Shown here piece after piece: positions 19,814 through 31,741 of a stretch of DNA of 64,000 nucleotides; the first letter of the stretch is position 1; every line of letters starts with the position of its first letter. The notes under the pieces were generated by a model. That model did not search any database and was not told where the DNA came from. It saw only the letters and a list, made by a program, of their open reading frames with translations. The stretch is from Ligustrum vulgare (lineage: Eukaryota; Streptophyta; Magnoliopsida; Lamiales; Oleaceae). The stretch is taken from the NCBI GenBank assembly GCA_963555705.1, contig OY743190.1:20715491-20779490 (forward strand), read 5' to 3'. The position numbers were made by a program, and so were the translations under genes.

Positions 19814-21777
19814 CACTGGAGAGAAGGATTGGCATTGACACACATTTTCGTTCATTCACCCCTCATTTTAATCACCTATTTTTTATTTATTTTTTTCTAG
19901 TTATTTTATATTTTTTGAGAATTAATATAACCTAATAATTTTGGTACATGTAGATTTTTATTTATTGCTCGATAGTAGTTGACAATATTTAAAATTGAGA
20001 ATGCGATTATTATTGAGAAAGAATGTTTCGGCGCCGTTCATACAGTCTTGAAAAATGTTATATCGCGAAAAAAAAAATGGAGATATCTTATGAGTCTATA
20101 TAGCCTTTCCTAGTTTAGAACTTAAAGGTTTTGCACTCTTTTTTGCAATTCTCGACTAACAAATGACTTGCCTATTTGAGCTACAGAGAAAATGGCAATC
20201 GTTTTTCTAATTTATAATTGAATAATATTTTGTTTTGTTGCATGGGTCACACTTGCAGACATATTCAAGGTAAAATTCCTTGATACTCATGAATTTAGAC
20301 GCCATTATATAAACCATTACTAATAAGTCCGTGCATCATATGGGCAAAAATTAGTGTTAAGATAAAAATGTATATGGTGAATGCAATTGAGATCTTGTAG
20401 GAAGTTCGGTTCCTTCTCACTAAAAAACTGGGATATTTTGAATAACTCTTAATCTTTACTCAATCACCTTTGAGAATCGTTTAGAGATGCGGAATATATA
20501 GTCCTTGAAGGACCTACGAGGAAGTCTCTCAAAATTAAGAAGAAAATCGTGTGTGTGTGTGTGTGTGTTTATGTTTCCTTGCATAAAGGATGGGTATTTA
20601 TTGGGAACTTGGGTTTTGCCTTGCATGGAAAACTTTTGATTTAATTGTTTTTCTAAATTTATGTATACGCATAACTGGGAAATATATAATTATATTCTTG
20701 TTTATGTATTAATCACACACACGCATGCACACACACAAACAAACAAGCATACACACGTATTTTTTGACATCTAAAACAACTATATTACCTACATCATATT
20801 GCAAAGAAATGTAAATTAACATATACTTGCATTGAAGTACATACATGATTATAGACCAATTATACTCGCACACAATTATATACAATCTAACATATAGATA
20901 TATTGTCAAATCTATCCTTTCTTTCTGAAAGACATAAGATTGATTTACTTACTAATTTCAACTAATATATACTTATCTTTACATATTAGAACATAATATA
21001 TATTATTTCCCTTAGTAAGACAAAATTCAAATTCAAGTTTTATCCAGTATACATAAAATATACTAAAACATATTTCAATGACTTCGTTCCCTTAATTTTT
21101 CTTTCCTTCTTGTATTAAAAACTCAAGAAATATCTTTTCTTCCCAAAAAATTCCACTTCTTGTTAACATTCACAGGCCAAGAAATTACACTTTTGAAAAA
21201 TTGCAGCTTGATTCTTCAACTATGGGGCAATCATATAATATATTCCCTAAACTTTCAAATCTTTTCATCTAGATCCTAATTTCCCATCTAGTAAAGAATT
21301 TAGTGTTACAGAAAGAAACAAGGAATGTCTCTAACATCTAAATGAATGTATACCACCACCACCCTTCTTTTTTAGACTTACACATGATGTAAATCATCTA
21401 AAATAATATTGAAGTTAAAAATTACGGAACATTTTAAAATTGATAATTTAAACAACCAAAAAATAAGAGAAAAAAATCCACTGTCAAAAACACCAAGAAA
21501 ACTCCTGTCAAAACAAAAATTAATCCATGAAGATGCATCTTGCTGCTTCTGCATCAATAGATTAAAATAACAATAAGCCTGGTGCCACAAATGTTATTAC
21601 AACATTAACTGCACATTCTGCTATTAATAAGTTAAGGTAATTGAAGATTGAGATGTGATTTGGATCGAAAGACTACGAAAAGTGGGAAAGGGGCTTGGGT
21701 GTTTGCAGATGATGGAGAAGGTTATGGATTGTGAGGCTATTGGTGGAGAAAGATTTGTTGGTGTGTGCAGAGGGGTG
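18090..21777. other. No gene recognised; simple repeats
   Basis: AT-rich host sequence between two copia elements. Frames at 19515-19754 and 21655-21864 have no recognisable motif. It holds a T20-A12 homopolymer hairpin (about 19783-19813), a GT microsatellite (about 20549-20568) and an irregular CA-rich stretch (about 20712-20757). I see no TE termini. Confidence 0.5.
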
Positions 21778-21782
21778 GTGCC

Positions 21783-22239
21783 AGTTGGGAAATCTGACTA
21801 CAAAAATAGAATTGCCAACACTAGTAGCAATGCCAAATATTTCTCCCAAACTCTGTGTGATTAAAATAGAAAATCAACAACTTAATCTAAGTCAAGCCAA
21901 AACTACAAATAATAGAATATCGAAATTATAAATGACAACGTGAAAACACCAATAATTATTTAACGTCGTAAAACCCTCCAATGAGAAGGGAAAATCGACG
22001 GGGCAAACCGATAATTCCACTATTACCAATTAATAGGAATACAATATTTCTTCTCTAGATTTTTTTCCCTAAATTAAGAGGTAACTCAATACACACCTTC
22101 AAGAATTAATTTTGATAATCACAATATACATCATCTAATATAATAGATGGAACCCAACAACAACAACAATAATGGAGATTAAATAGGCACCTAAACCATT
22201 TTAAGATAATTCTTAGAACCAACATTGAAAAAGAAGAAT
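21783..22239 (-). repeat. Copia A 3' LTR, outer part
   Basis: Matches 54081 onward of the intact right LTR up to GAAGAAT, where chromovirus B inserts. It includes a short (CAA)n run near 22156; the right LTR has about twice as many units at 54452-54481. Confidence 0.85.
22235..22239 (+). repeat. Chromovirus B TSD, left (AGAAT)
   Basis: AGAAT before TGTAACGCCCC; repeated at 45815-45819. The uninterrupted site is seen in the other LTR of copia A (AGAAGAAGAATACATCAATA near 54548), which confirms the insertion. Confidence 0.9.
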
Positions 22240-22313
22240 TGTAACGCCCCAAACCTGCATAGGTTGAAATGTCACAAAAACATTTAAATCATAGACCGTA
22301 AGCTTAGAAATCA

Positions 22314-22680
22314 CACTATAAGAAAAAGGAGCAAAAAATACGAAAAATTAGAGACGACACGAAAAGTCGTCTCTATTAGTCGATCAATAGAGACGACCAA
22401 TAGGGACGACTTTTTAAGTTGTCTCTATTACTTGGTAATCATATAGTCATCTCTATTGGTCGACCAATAGAGAAAAGTTTTCTCTATTGGTCGACCAATA
22501 GAGACGACTTTTCGTGTCGTCTCTATTGTTTGCCAACTAATAGAAAAGACTCTGTGGTTGCCGCTAAACAGAGATGACGTAAAAAGTCGTCTCTATTAGT
22601 CGACCAATAGAGACGACTTTTTTGTCGTCTCTATTGGTCGACCAATAGAGACAACTACGTCATCTCTATTCTGTTTTTTA
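22314..22680 (+). mobile_element. CACTA (En/Spm) transposon terminus, truncated
   Basis: Starts CACTATAAGAAAAAGGAGC, the canonical plant CACTA end. Subterminal repeats of AGAGACGACTTTTCGTCG type follow in both orientations (CAATAGAGACGAC, GTCGTCTCTATT), at least ten times in ~350 bp, as expected for transposase-binding subterminal repeats. The opposite terminus is absent and the sequence changes near 22680 to Athila-like gag. The left junction lies in the chromovirus B LTR directly after AGAAATCA. Confidence 0.75.
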
Positions 22681-22689
22681 ACCGAAGTA

Positions 22690-24275
22690 TGATCCTTACT
22701 CGAATACTTATAACCCAAGATGAAGGGATCATCCCAACTTTAGTTATCAGACCAAGCCGCAATTCCAACAGTTCCAAAAATTCTAACCTAGACAGCCTAC
22801 ACCTCAACCGTAACAACCTTTTTCGAGCTCAGGTATGTCTCTAGAAGAAATTGTGAAATCACTTGCAACTAATACACAACAATTTCAACAGGAAACGAGA
22901 ACAGGCATGAAGAATTTGGAGACTCAAATGAGTCAATTGGAATCAACTGTAAGTCGATTGGAATCTCAAGGCAAAGTACCTTCCCAAACCATTGTCAACC
23001 CAAAACAAAATGCCAGTGCAATCACTCTGAGAAGCGGGAAGGAACTGAAAGAGCCTAGTAAGTCAAAGCCAGGTAATAAGGGAGAGGAAACTGAAAAGGA
23101 AGTCATCCCACAAGAACAACCCAGGATTTTCGTAACACCTCCTCCATTTCCTACAAGATTGAACAAATCTAAGAAGGAGGAAGAAGAAAAGGAAATCATG
23201 GAAACATTTCGAAAAATTGAGGTAAATATTCCCTTACTCGATGCAATTAAACAGGTGCCTCGATATGCTAAATTTCTTAAGGAATTCTACACCAATAAGA
23301 GAAAATTAAAAGGGAATGAAAAGATAAGTGTTGGAGAAAATGTTTCAGCTGTTCTCCAGAAAAACCTACCTCCTAAATACAATGACCCAGGTATGTTTAC
23401 CATCCCTTGTAAAGTAGGTAAAATTAGAGTCAAGAAGGCCATGTTAGATCTAAGAGCTTCAATAAATGTCATGCCTTTGTCTGTTTACTCATCTTTAAAT
23501 ACTGGTCCATTGAAAGAAATAGGCGTGATTATTCAATTAGCTGATAGGTCCAATGTGTACCCTGAGGGAGTCTTAGAAGATGTTTTGGTTCAAGTAAATG
23601 AATTGATTTTTCCTGCTGACTTTTATGTACTTAATATGGAGGAAGGTGATTCTTCTAATCCTACTCCTATTTTACTAGGAAGACCATTTCTTTAAACATC
23701 TAGGACAAAAATTGATGTGCATGTTGGAACACTCACAATGGAGTTTGATGGTGAAATCGTTAAATTTAATATTTATGAAGCCATGAGATATCCTAGTGAT
23801 GTGTCCCCTGTTTATGTTATGGATGTTATTGACCCTCTAGCACAAAATATTTTTAATCTTAACGATGATGATAAGTTGAATGTTGCACTTAGCAAGAACC
23901 TCACTCGTGATGGACTAGAGAAGGCTATGAAGAATTTTGTGTTGGATTTTGATTTGCAAGAAGCAATTCATGAACTTTAGTCACTTGAACCGATAATGTA
24001 TAATGTATCTCAAATTGAATTGCCTAGTTGTCACATAAAACTTCTTTCTTCTATTGAGCAGGCACCAAAATTGGAATTGAAAGCCCTATTAGACCATTTG
24101 AAGTATGTGTTCTTAGGAGAAGGAGAAATGCTCCTGGTAATTATTTCCAAGAAACCCTCTTCCTTGGAGGAAGAGAAATTGACTCGGGTACTTAGAGAGT
24201 ATAAACAAGCAATCGGGTGGACTATTGCTGACATTAAGGGATTGAGCCCCTCTACTTGCATGCATAGGGATTGAG
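22690..24275 (+). pseudogene. Element C gag C-terminus and protease
   Basis: The gag end reads MSLEEIVKSLATNTQQFQQE from 22835 with a coiled-coil-like segment (LETQMSQLESTVSRLESQ) and ASAITLRSGKEL, typical of Athila/Tat gag. The protease core is near 23444-23475 (MLDLRASINVMPLSVY). The usual active site in this clade is D-x-G-A-S, so the Gly position is Arg here and probably inactive. GRPFL is followed by TAA (23693-23695) in place of a Lys codon, then the same frame continues (TSRTKIDVH) to a second stop at 23978-23980. No zinc knuckle remains. Confidence 0.75.
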
Positions 24276-24493
24276 TAGGCACCAAAATTGGAATTGAAAG
24301 CCCTATTAGACCATTTGAAGTATGTGTTCTTAGGAGAAGGAGAAATGCTCCTGGTAATTATTTCCAAGAAACCCTCTTCCTTGGAGGAAGAGAAATTGAC
24401 TCGGGTGTTTAGAGAGTATAAACAAGCAATCGGGTGGACTATTGCTGATATTAAGGGATTGAGCCCCTCTACTGGCATGCATAGGATATTATT
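24060..24493 (+). repeat. 217-bp tandem duplication in element C pol
   Basis: Copies 24060-24276 and 24277-24493 differ at about four positions. Each encodes KLELKALLDHLKYVFLGEGE and later YKQAIGWTIADIKGLSPS, the segment just before the RT. Since 217 is not a multiple of three, the duplication shifts the frame between protease and RT. Confidence 0.9.
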
Positions 24494-25435
24494 GGAAGAA
24501 TATTGCAAACCCTCTAGGGAAGCCCAACGAAGACTGAACCCACCAATGATGGAAGTGGTAAAGAAAGAAATTTTAAAACTTCTTGATGCAGGTATGATCT
24601 ATCCAATTTCTGATAGTAAATGGGTGAGTCCAGTCCAAAGAAAAAGAGATATAACAGTGATTAGAAATTCTGAAGGTGAGATGATCCCTGCTCGTGTTGA
24701 AAATGGGTGCGGGTGTGTATTGATTATAGGAAGTTAAATGCTGCAACTAGAAAATATCACTTTCCCCTCCCATTTATTGATCAAATGCTTGAGCGTGTAG
24801 CGGGTCGTATTCATTATTGTTGTCTTGATGGTTATTTAGGTTTTCACCAGATCCCAGTTGCACCGGAAGATCAAGAGAAGACCACATTCACGTGCCCATT
24901 CGGCACCTTTGCGTATAGACGGATGCCATTTGGACTTTGTAATGCCCCTGCTACATTTCAGAGGTGTATGGTTAGTATATTTTCAGATTATGTGGAGAAC
25001 ATCATAGAGGTATTCATAGATGATTTTACAGTCTATGGTAATTCTTTTGATTCATGTTTAACTAACCTTACAAAAGTTCTTAGCCGATGCATAGAAACAA
25101 ACTTAGTTTTGAACTATGAAAAATGTCATTTTATGGTTGATCAAGGAATTATTTTAGGCCATGTTGTGTCCTCTAAGGGTATTGAGGTTGATAAAGCTAA
25201 GATTGATATCATTAAATCCTTGCCCTACCCCACAACTGTTCGGGAAGTTCGCTCTTTTCTTGGACATCCAGGCTTTTACAGGCGTTTCATCAAGGATTTT
25301 TCCAAGATCACTCAGCCCATGTGTAAATTATTGCAAAAAGATATGGTGTTTGAATTTGACGAGGCGTGCAAAGGAGCATTTGATAAATTGAAGGATATGC
25401 TCACCTCAGCCCCAATTATCCAACCACCTGATTAG
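24286..25435 (+). pseudogene. Element C reverse transcriptase
   Basis: Two overlapping frames, 24288-24737 and 24707-25435, make one RT with a one-base frameshift near 24710 (before VCIDYRKLNAATRK). Motifs in order: IYPISDSKWVSPVQ, VCIDYRKLN, FHQIPVAPEDQEKTTFTCPF, MPFGLCNAPATFQRCM, VFIDDFTVYG with the catalytic DD, and HCVV/GHVVSSKGIEVDKAK. PPD is followed by TAG (25433-25435), where the family has Trp before the RNase H domain. The thumb and connection are otherwise complete. Confidence 0.85.
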
Positions 25436-25453
25436 AACCTCTCATTTGAAATC

Positions 25454-25834
25454 ATGTGTGATGTAAGTAATCATGCAGTAGGTGCTGTGCTTGGAAAAAA
25501 AGTTGGAAGAGCTCATCATGCCATTTACTATGCTTCCAGAACACTTGATAATGCACAAAGCAACTATTCAACTACGGAAAAAGAACTTTTAGCTGTTGTT
25601 TTTGCTTTAGAAAAATTTCGTCAATATTTGCTTGGTACTAAAGTGATTATTTATTCTGATCATGCAGCTCTCAAGTACTTGTTTTCAAAGAAGGAGGCGA
25701 AACCTAGGCTGATTCATTGGATTCTCTTGCTACAAGAGTTTGACTTAGAGATACGTGATAAAAAGGGCACAGAGAATTTGGTTGTTGATCATCTCAGCAG
25801 ATTAACCACATCTCAGCAAATTAACCACAAGTGA
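25454..25834 (+). pseudogene. Element C RNase H
   Basis: Reads [18 protein letters not shown] (first catalytic Asp), [20 protein letters not shown] (catalytic Glu), [11 protein letters not shown] (Asp) and DHLSRL at the end: a full gypsy RNase H in frame with the RT apart from the TAG at 25433. The end is slightly altered by a local repeat of CTCAGCA(G/A)ATTAACCACA (about 25790-25830). Confidence 0.85.
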
Positions 25835-25939
25835 AGAGCCATCACCATTAAAGGATAATTTTCCGGATGAGCATCTGTTTTCTATTAAAGTAGCAATACC
25901 CTGGTAAGCTGATATTTTTAATTATCTGGTTACTAGAAC

Positions 25940-27193
25940 GCTAACACATGATTTGTTTAGAGCTCAAAAAGATAGGATAAAGAGTGATGCTAAATATTAT
26001 GTGTGGGATGACCCTTATTTGTGGAAACATTGTTCTGACCAAATTATTCGTAGGTGTGTCTCTCAACAAGAAATTCCTTCAATTTTAAATTCTTTTCATT
26101 CATATGCTTGTGGAGGACATTTTGGTCCTAAGCGAACAGCCCGTAAGGTACTAGAGTGTGGATTGTTTTGGCCTACTTTATTTCATGATTCATACATGTT
26201 TTCTAAATCTTGTGAACAATGTCAGAAAACTGGAACAATAGGACGTAGAGATCAAATGCCACTCACCCCTATTCTTGTTTGTGAAATATTTGATGTGTGT
26301 GGGATATTGATTTCATGGGTCCTTTCCCTTCGTCTTATAGTAATGTTTACATAATTCTTGCTGTGGATTATGTTTCAAAGTGGGTGGAATCTAAAGCCAC
26401 CCGAACTGATGATGCTAAAGTGGTTGCAGATTTTGTCAAATCTCATATTTTTTTTAGGTTCGGAACGCCTAAAGCTATCATTAGTGATCACGGGACTCAC
26501 TTTTGCAATAGAGTGATGGAAGCTTTATTAAAGAAATACAATGTAACCCACTTCGTCTCTACTGCATACCACCCGCAAACTAATGGACAAGCTGAAGTAT
26601 CCAATAGAGAAATTAAATCCGTACTTGAAAAGACTGTCAACCCAAACAGGAAGGATTGGAGTCTACGGCTTGATGATACACTTTGGGCTTACCGAACTGC
26701 CTACAAAACTCCTATAGGTATGTCTCCTTACCGTTTGGTATTTGGTAAACCTTGTCACCTTCCAGTAGAGTTAGAACACAGGGCATACTGGGCCATTAAG
26801 CAGTGCAATATGAGAATGGATGAGTCGGGAGAGCAAAGAAAATTGCAAGAGTTGGAAGAGATCAGCAATGATGCCTATGAGAACTCAAGGATCTACAAGG
26901 AAAAGACAAAAGTCTTCCATGATCAAATGATTTCCAGGAAAACATTTTCTATTGGTCAGAAAGTTTTACTTTATCATTCTAAATTGAAATTGTTTCCTGG
27001 TAAGTTGCGTTCTAGATGGATAGGCCATTTTCTTGTTACTAATGTATATTCTCATGGTGCAGTTGAAATTCAAGGATTGGATACGGGTAATATTTTTAAA
27101 GTCAATGGACATCGCTTAAAACCCTTTTATGAAAGCTTGCCGGTATGTAATGTTGATCAATTCGATTTAGAATGCCCAACTTACACTAATTGA
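25940..27193 (+). pseudogene. Element C integrase
   Basis: The N-terminal HHCC finger is at 26085-26240 (HSYACGGHFG and CEQCQKTG). A frameshift near 26300 joins to the catalytic core 26297-27193: [12 protein letters not shown] (first Asp), [10 protein letters not shown] (second Asp), [16 protein letters not shown] (Glu). The C-terminal domain is near 27020 ([19 protein letters not shown], then VNGHRLKPF). Domain content is complete for an Athila/Tat integrase. A chromodomain is absent, as expected for this clade. Confidence 0.85.
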
Positions 27194-28187
27194 GCGATGG
27201 GAACGTCTAGCTAAAGACGTAAAAGAAAAGCGCTTCCGGGAGGCAACCCGAAATTTTTTTTCTTTAGTTTTAATGAGCATTTTTTATCTCTTTATTTATT
27301 TTAATCTATTTGTTTATTTTTATTTATTTATTTCACGATTCATGTAATTTTAGAGGTAACATTGACCTTGTTTTAATTTTTGAGTAGATATGAATCTTCA
27401 TTAGAACGTGGGCACGCTCTATGAAGAAACCACTTGGTTCAAATAGTGGAGAAAAGTGCATCTCGGATTACTTGGCCATTTTTCACAACTTGGAATAAGG
27501 CGTGCCCACGCCTTAACCAAAGTGCAGCTCAGATTTACAAATCTCTAAAAAAATAAAAAAAAATAAAAAATAAAAATAAAAAAATGGTTAACCTCGGATT
27601 AAAAAAATAAAAAATAAAAAAATTTCAAAACCGGACAAACCCTTACAGCAACCATCTCCACCTCTTCTCCCTCAAATCACCACCGCCTCCCTCATTCTTC
27701 CATATATCACCACCGCTCTTCCGCCTCTACCCTTCTTCCCCTTCAGCCACCGTCGCCAGTCCTTGCCTCCAAAGATATCTTCAACCCCTAAACTGGTGCA
27801 ACCCGTCACGCTTTCTATTTCTCCCAATCCGCCGCCTGGTACAACCAACCAGTCACTCTCCTCCTTTGTTCGAGACCGCAGCACTCCCTTCGCCTCTCTT
27901 CCGTCGCACTGCATCAGCTATAATCACCCCCTAAACCGCCGGAACCCTAACCTTCTACCTCTGGCTCAAGCCTGATTCTCTCTGTTCCATCACACCACCA
28001 TCGGTCAGCAGCCGCACCTTATCCCGTCGCACCACTTCCCTCCCTTCGCCTCTCTTCCTCGCGACCAGTCGCCTGTTTCACACACAGTAGCCTACCCTGC
28101 AGAACACTACCACCACCACCCCTTCCCCTCTCTATCACCACATTCACAATCCAATTTTACTTTACCCTGTAGTAACCACAACTCGAA
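27194..28187 (+). other. Element C spacer between integrase and third ORF
   Basis: Non-coding. It begins with GCTTCCGGGAGGCAACCCG, a short sequence common after integrase in Athila/Tat elements, and continues through A/T tracts (27546-27620) and a C-rich stretch (27650-28110). Frames in the C-rich stretch are low-complexity and not supported as genes. Confidence 0.5.
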
Positions 28188-29425
28188 TTGGTCATTATGG
28201 GTAGAGACAAAGTACCTCAATCCATCCGTGGGAGCTCGAAGAAAGCTGTGAGACCACCTCCCACTACAGACACGAGACCAGCCCCTACTGAGGCCAATCC
28301 TCCTGCACACAAACGACCTCGAATTGGTAAAGGTTTGCACATTCTTCCACCTTCTGATTCAGATTTGAATGGGTCCTTGCAATTCACTAAGAAAAAGGAC
28401 AAAGAACGATATAGGAAAATTTGTGATAAGGACATCATACCTTGCAAATACATTGATAGAAATACCATGGAATCTTTGCATATTGATGGGAATGTGTTTG
28501 AGCTTATTGATAATATAGGATGGCGTTCTTATTTCTCTATTTAGCATCTTGCCTACATTGAACTCGTTAGGGAGTTTTACACCACTTTTGAATTCAAAAA
28601 ACCCGATGATTTCACATTGAATAGCCCTCGGGTGGTTCAATTCAAACTCATTGGGAAAGATTTCATACTTTAAATCACTGATTTCAACTTAGCATTTGGT
28701 TTTATTGACAAGAATTATTCTGCAACCGATGAATATTTGAGTAGTGCATGTGATTATAGGGAAGATTTTGAATCAGTTTCTTTGTACAGAACACTGTCCA
28801 CCTCTAATTTCTATCACCCAAGCAAATCCAAAGGTTCATTCCTTCGTGATCCTGCCTTAAAATATATACATAGGTTTCTTGCATTCACATTTTCAGGTAG
28901 GAAAGACTCGGCGGTTGTATTGTCCAAATCTGAATTTTATTTCTTGTGGTGCATGTTAAACAAAATCAAGGTGAATCTTGGTTACTGGTTGGCCTCACAA
29001 TTTTCTAATGTTATGACTAACAAACGTCCTTTAATTTTAGGATCTTTGATCACTTAGTTAGCTATTCATGAAAATCTGATTGGTCCTATTAATAATGATC
29101 TTCATGTTTCTTGCGAGATGCAACCATTGGACTTGCATTGCTTGGAGATCATGGGTTTGGTTTCGAAGGATGGTAGCACGTACAAATTCCATGAACCAGG
29201 GCCCATTGCACCTCGGGTTACTCGCATGATTTCTACCGCCAGAAATCCTGAAAGGGCCATCATTCCCTATCATGCTTCTGCATCCACATCCACGAGGTCG
29301 GCCACAGGACGTGATGAGGATCGGTTTGATAGGATTGAGCGTCGGCTTGCAAGAATGGAAAGAAATCAAAATACTTTCTTCGCTCACATGGGATTCAACC
29401 CTCCTTCGCCGCCATCCAGTTCATA
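28188..29425 (+). pseudogene. Element C ATHILA-type third ORF
   Basis: One ~412-codon frame in three pieces. It starts MGRDKVPQSIRGSSKKAV at 28188, a basic Pro-rich head, followed by KDKERYRKICDKDIIPCKY, IGWRSYFSI, REFYTTFEFKK, FYFLWCMLNKIKVNLGYWLA and a charged tail ending MGFNPPSPPSSS. This matches the plant ATHILA ORF family found downstream of integrase in Athila-like elements, an env-position gene of unproven function. In-frame stops at 28542 (TAG), 28671 (TAA) and 29055 (TAG) break it. I see no signal peptide or clear membrane span. Confidence 0.75.
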
Positions 29426-31741
29426 GCTACATATCTTCAAGGAAGTCCTCTATCGTCAAATTTTTGCAATTTTTGTTCTTTTTGCAACATTGAGGACAAT
29501 GTTTAGAGTAAGTGTGGGGGTGGGAGATGCTTTTGCCTTTTGCTTAATTTACACTTTCTGTTTTAATTTCTAATTCCATTTTCTTTTCTTTCATTATCTT
29601 TCATGTTGCTCTATTTTGCAAAAAAAAAAAATGGGTAAGTGATTGATTTCTTGTTCATTGCACTGGACTTATTGCTTTTGATGGTGAATTGATTGAAGAA
29701 TGTGTGGGATTTGATGCGCATTGACCATATTTTGTGAGTTTTTGAGCTTCTTGAGCATCTACATTTAACACTACGACATGCTCTATTCTTTTGATTGTGT
29801 GATTGTCAAGTGTAGTTGATTTCTTCTAGAATTTGCTTTGTTATGCATGTTGAGATGCCTCTTGGTAATTGAATGCACTGAATAAGTCTGGGCACTTAGG
29901 TGAAGCCAAATTTAGTTTTCTCAAAATGCTTACCTTGAAATATACCCCTAGAAAGCCAATTTGGAGCCATAGCCTTTTTGTTGAAAATCAACTACAGTAC
30001 GAGCCATGAGAACTCATATTCCTTGCTAATATTCCATTCTCTTGAACCTTGCATTGAAGGAATATATGGGCTTATTCACTTGTGTTTCAAATTATTTTGG
30101 TTGAGAATAACAAACATTGAAAATCAAAGACTTGTGATGTGAAAGAAATGTTGGGGGATAAAGTAGTCGAGTTGCAATATATACCTAATTGAGTCAAACT
30201 AAAGTTGATGTGTTGTAACACCACTCCGATTGACCTAACTCCACTCTTTTTAGCATTAATTTGAGTTCGAAACCAGGACCAAGCAATGACCTATATCTCA
30301 TAAATGGATGGGAGCAACACATATAAACCGTAATTCGTGAGCTTTTGAGCCTATGAACTGTTTTTATTTTTATATTAAGCTCTTATTCTTTGATGTGTGT
30401 CCTGCATCGTTTGTTTGTTCTTGGATGTGCTCTCTTGTGCATGTCGTTGTAGTTTCTTGACTCAAGTGCAAAATATAGTAAAGGCATTAGGTGAAACCTA
30501 ATTTGACCTTCTAAAATGGGCTACCATGATACATGTACCAATAGAAACCTCTTTGAGCTTTAACATGTCTTTGAAATTTTGTTACCACGCTACAAGTCAT
30601 GAATTCTCGTTCTTTCATGTTACCTCTATCTTGAACCCATAAGAGAGGAATTTCACAAGCTTGTATTGATTGAGAAATATGAGATAGACTTAATTTCAGA
30701 AAAATGGGAGCTTTCACTTTGTGCTATTCAATGTTTAAGTGATAATGGGGTCAAAAAGAAATCAAGATTCAAAAAAAAAAAAAAAAAATTCTTTTGAAGA
30801 GTATAAACCCCACGTGCATAATAAGAGTCAAGGGCTGAATCGATTGGATGCTAGGAAATTATGGAAAATCACATTGAAAAGGGGGAGTAAGATATTATCG
30901 TTCTGAACCAAATCAGCTTGTGAACTCTCCTCTCAACTTAACCTACATATTTTCCTTTTATCCTACCTGACCCGAAGCCCCGTTACAACCAAATAAAGAT
31001 CTTTACTTTGCACTTGTGTTATTGTTAGCTCCGTTCATGACATCTGAGCAGTCTGTGGCAATGAATTCTCTATGCAGTGAGTTAAGTGAAAATTTTCACC
31101 ATTATACACTTTGTGCGAAGAGAGAAATACCTTGTGAGGGTGTTAACTCCCATTACATGTGCTTATGAGTGGTTTGAATTGCTTGGTCTATATTTCGTGC
31201 CTTCAAGTTGATTGAAATTAACACCCATGTTGTAATTCATTGATAGTTGTTGAGGGGATACACATGAGAGGTGAAAGGATATAAACTACACTAGGGTATG
31301 GAGTGATATGATTGAAGTACATGAATTTTAAGTGAGCTCTTACAAAGAAGTTTGTATAATTCCTTCGATGAAATTAGCCAAAAATATATCCTTTTTATCC
31401 CACCTTAACCAAGCCCCATTACAACTGGTGTTAAGACCCTTACTTTGCATTTGAAAACCATTGGTGGCTACAATGTGATATATTAGCAAGCCTACGGTAA
31501 GAGTTTTCTATGCTTTGACTTGAGAGTACATATATACTTTACACCCTAAACACTTTGAGCGTATTTTGTGGACCCAATGTGAGGTGTTAAATCCCACCAC
31601 ATTTGAATTTTGAAAAAATTTGTTGAAGTGACTAGCCTTGTGTTGAATTGTGGAGATAGAAGAATGAATGATGATGAGAGCAACTCATTAACTTGAGCTA
31701 GTTCATTCTTGAGGACAAGCATTGTTTAAGTGTGGGGGATT
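29426..31741 (+). other. Element C 3' non-coding region and polypurine tract
   Basis: About 2.3 kb without supported genes. A motif recurs at both ends: GAGGACAATGTTTAGAGTAA with GTGTGGGGGTGGGAG (29493-29527), and GAGGACAAGCATTG with AAGTGTGGGGGAT (31711-31740). The second copy lies against the LTR and is the polypurine tract; the first looks like an internal copy. Other local repeats (for example GGTGAAGCCAAATTTAG and GGTGAAACCTAATTTGA) suggest old internal duplication. Confidence 0.6.

Noticed and set aside
21655..21864. 69-codon frame next to copia A
   Set aside because: Its second half is copia A LTR, so the frame is a chance fusion; the host part has no motif.
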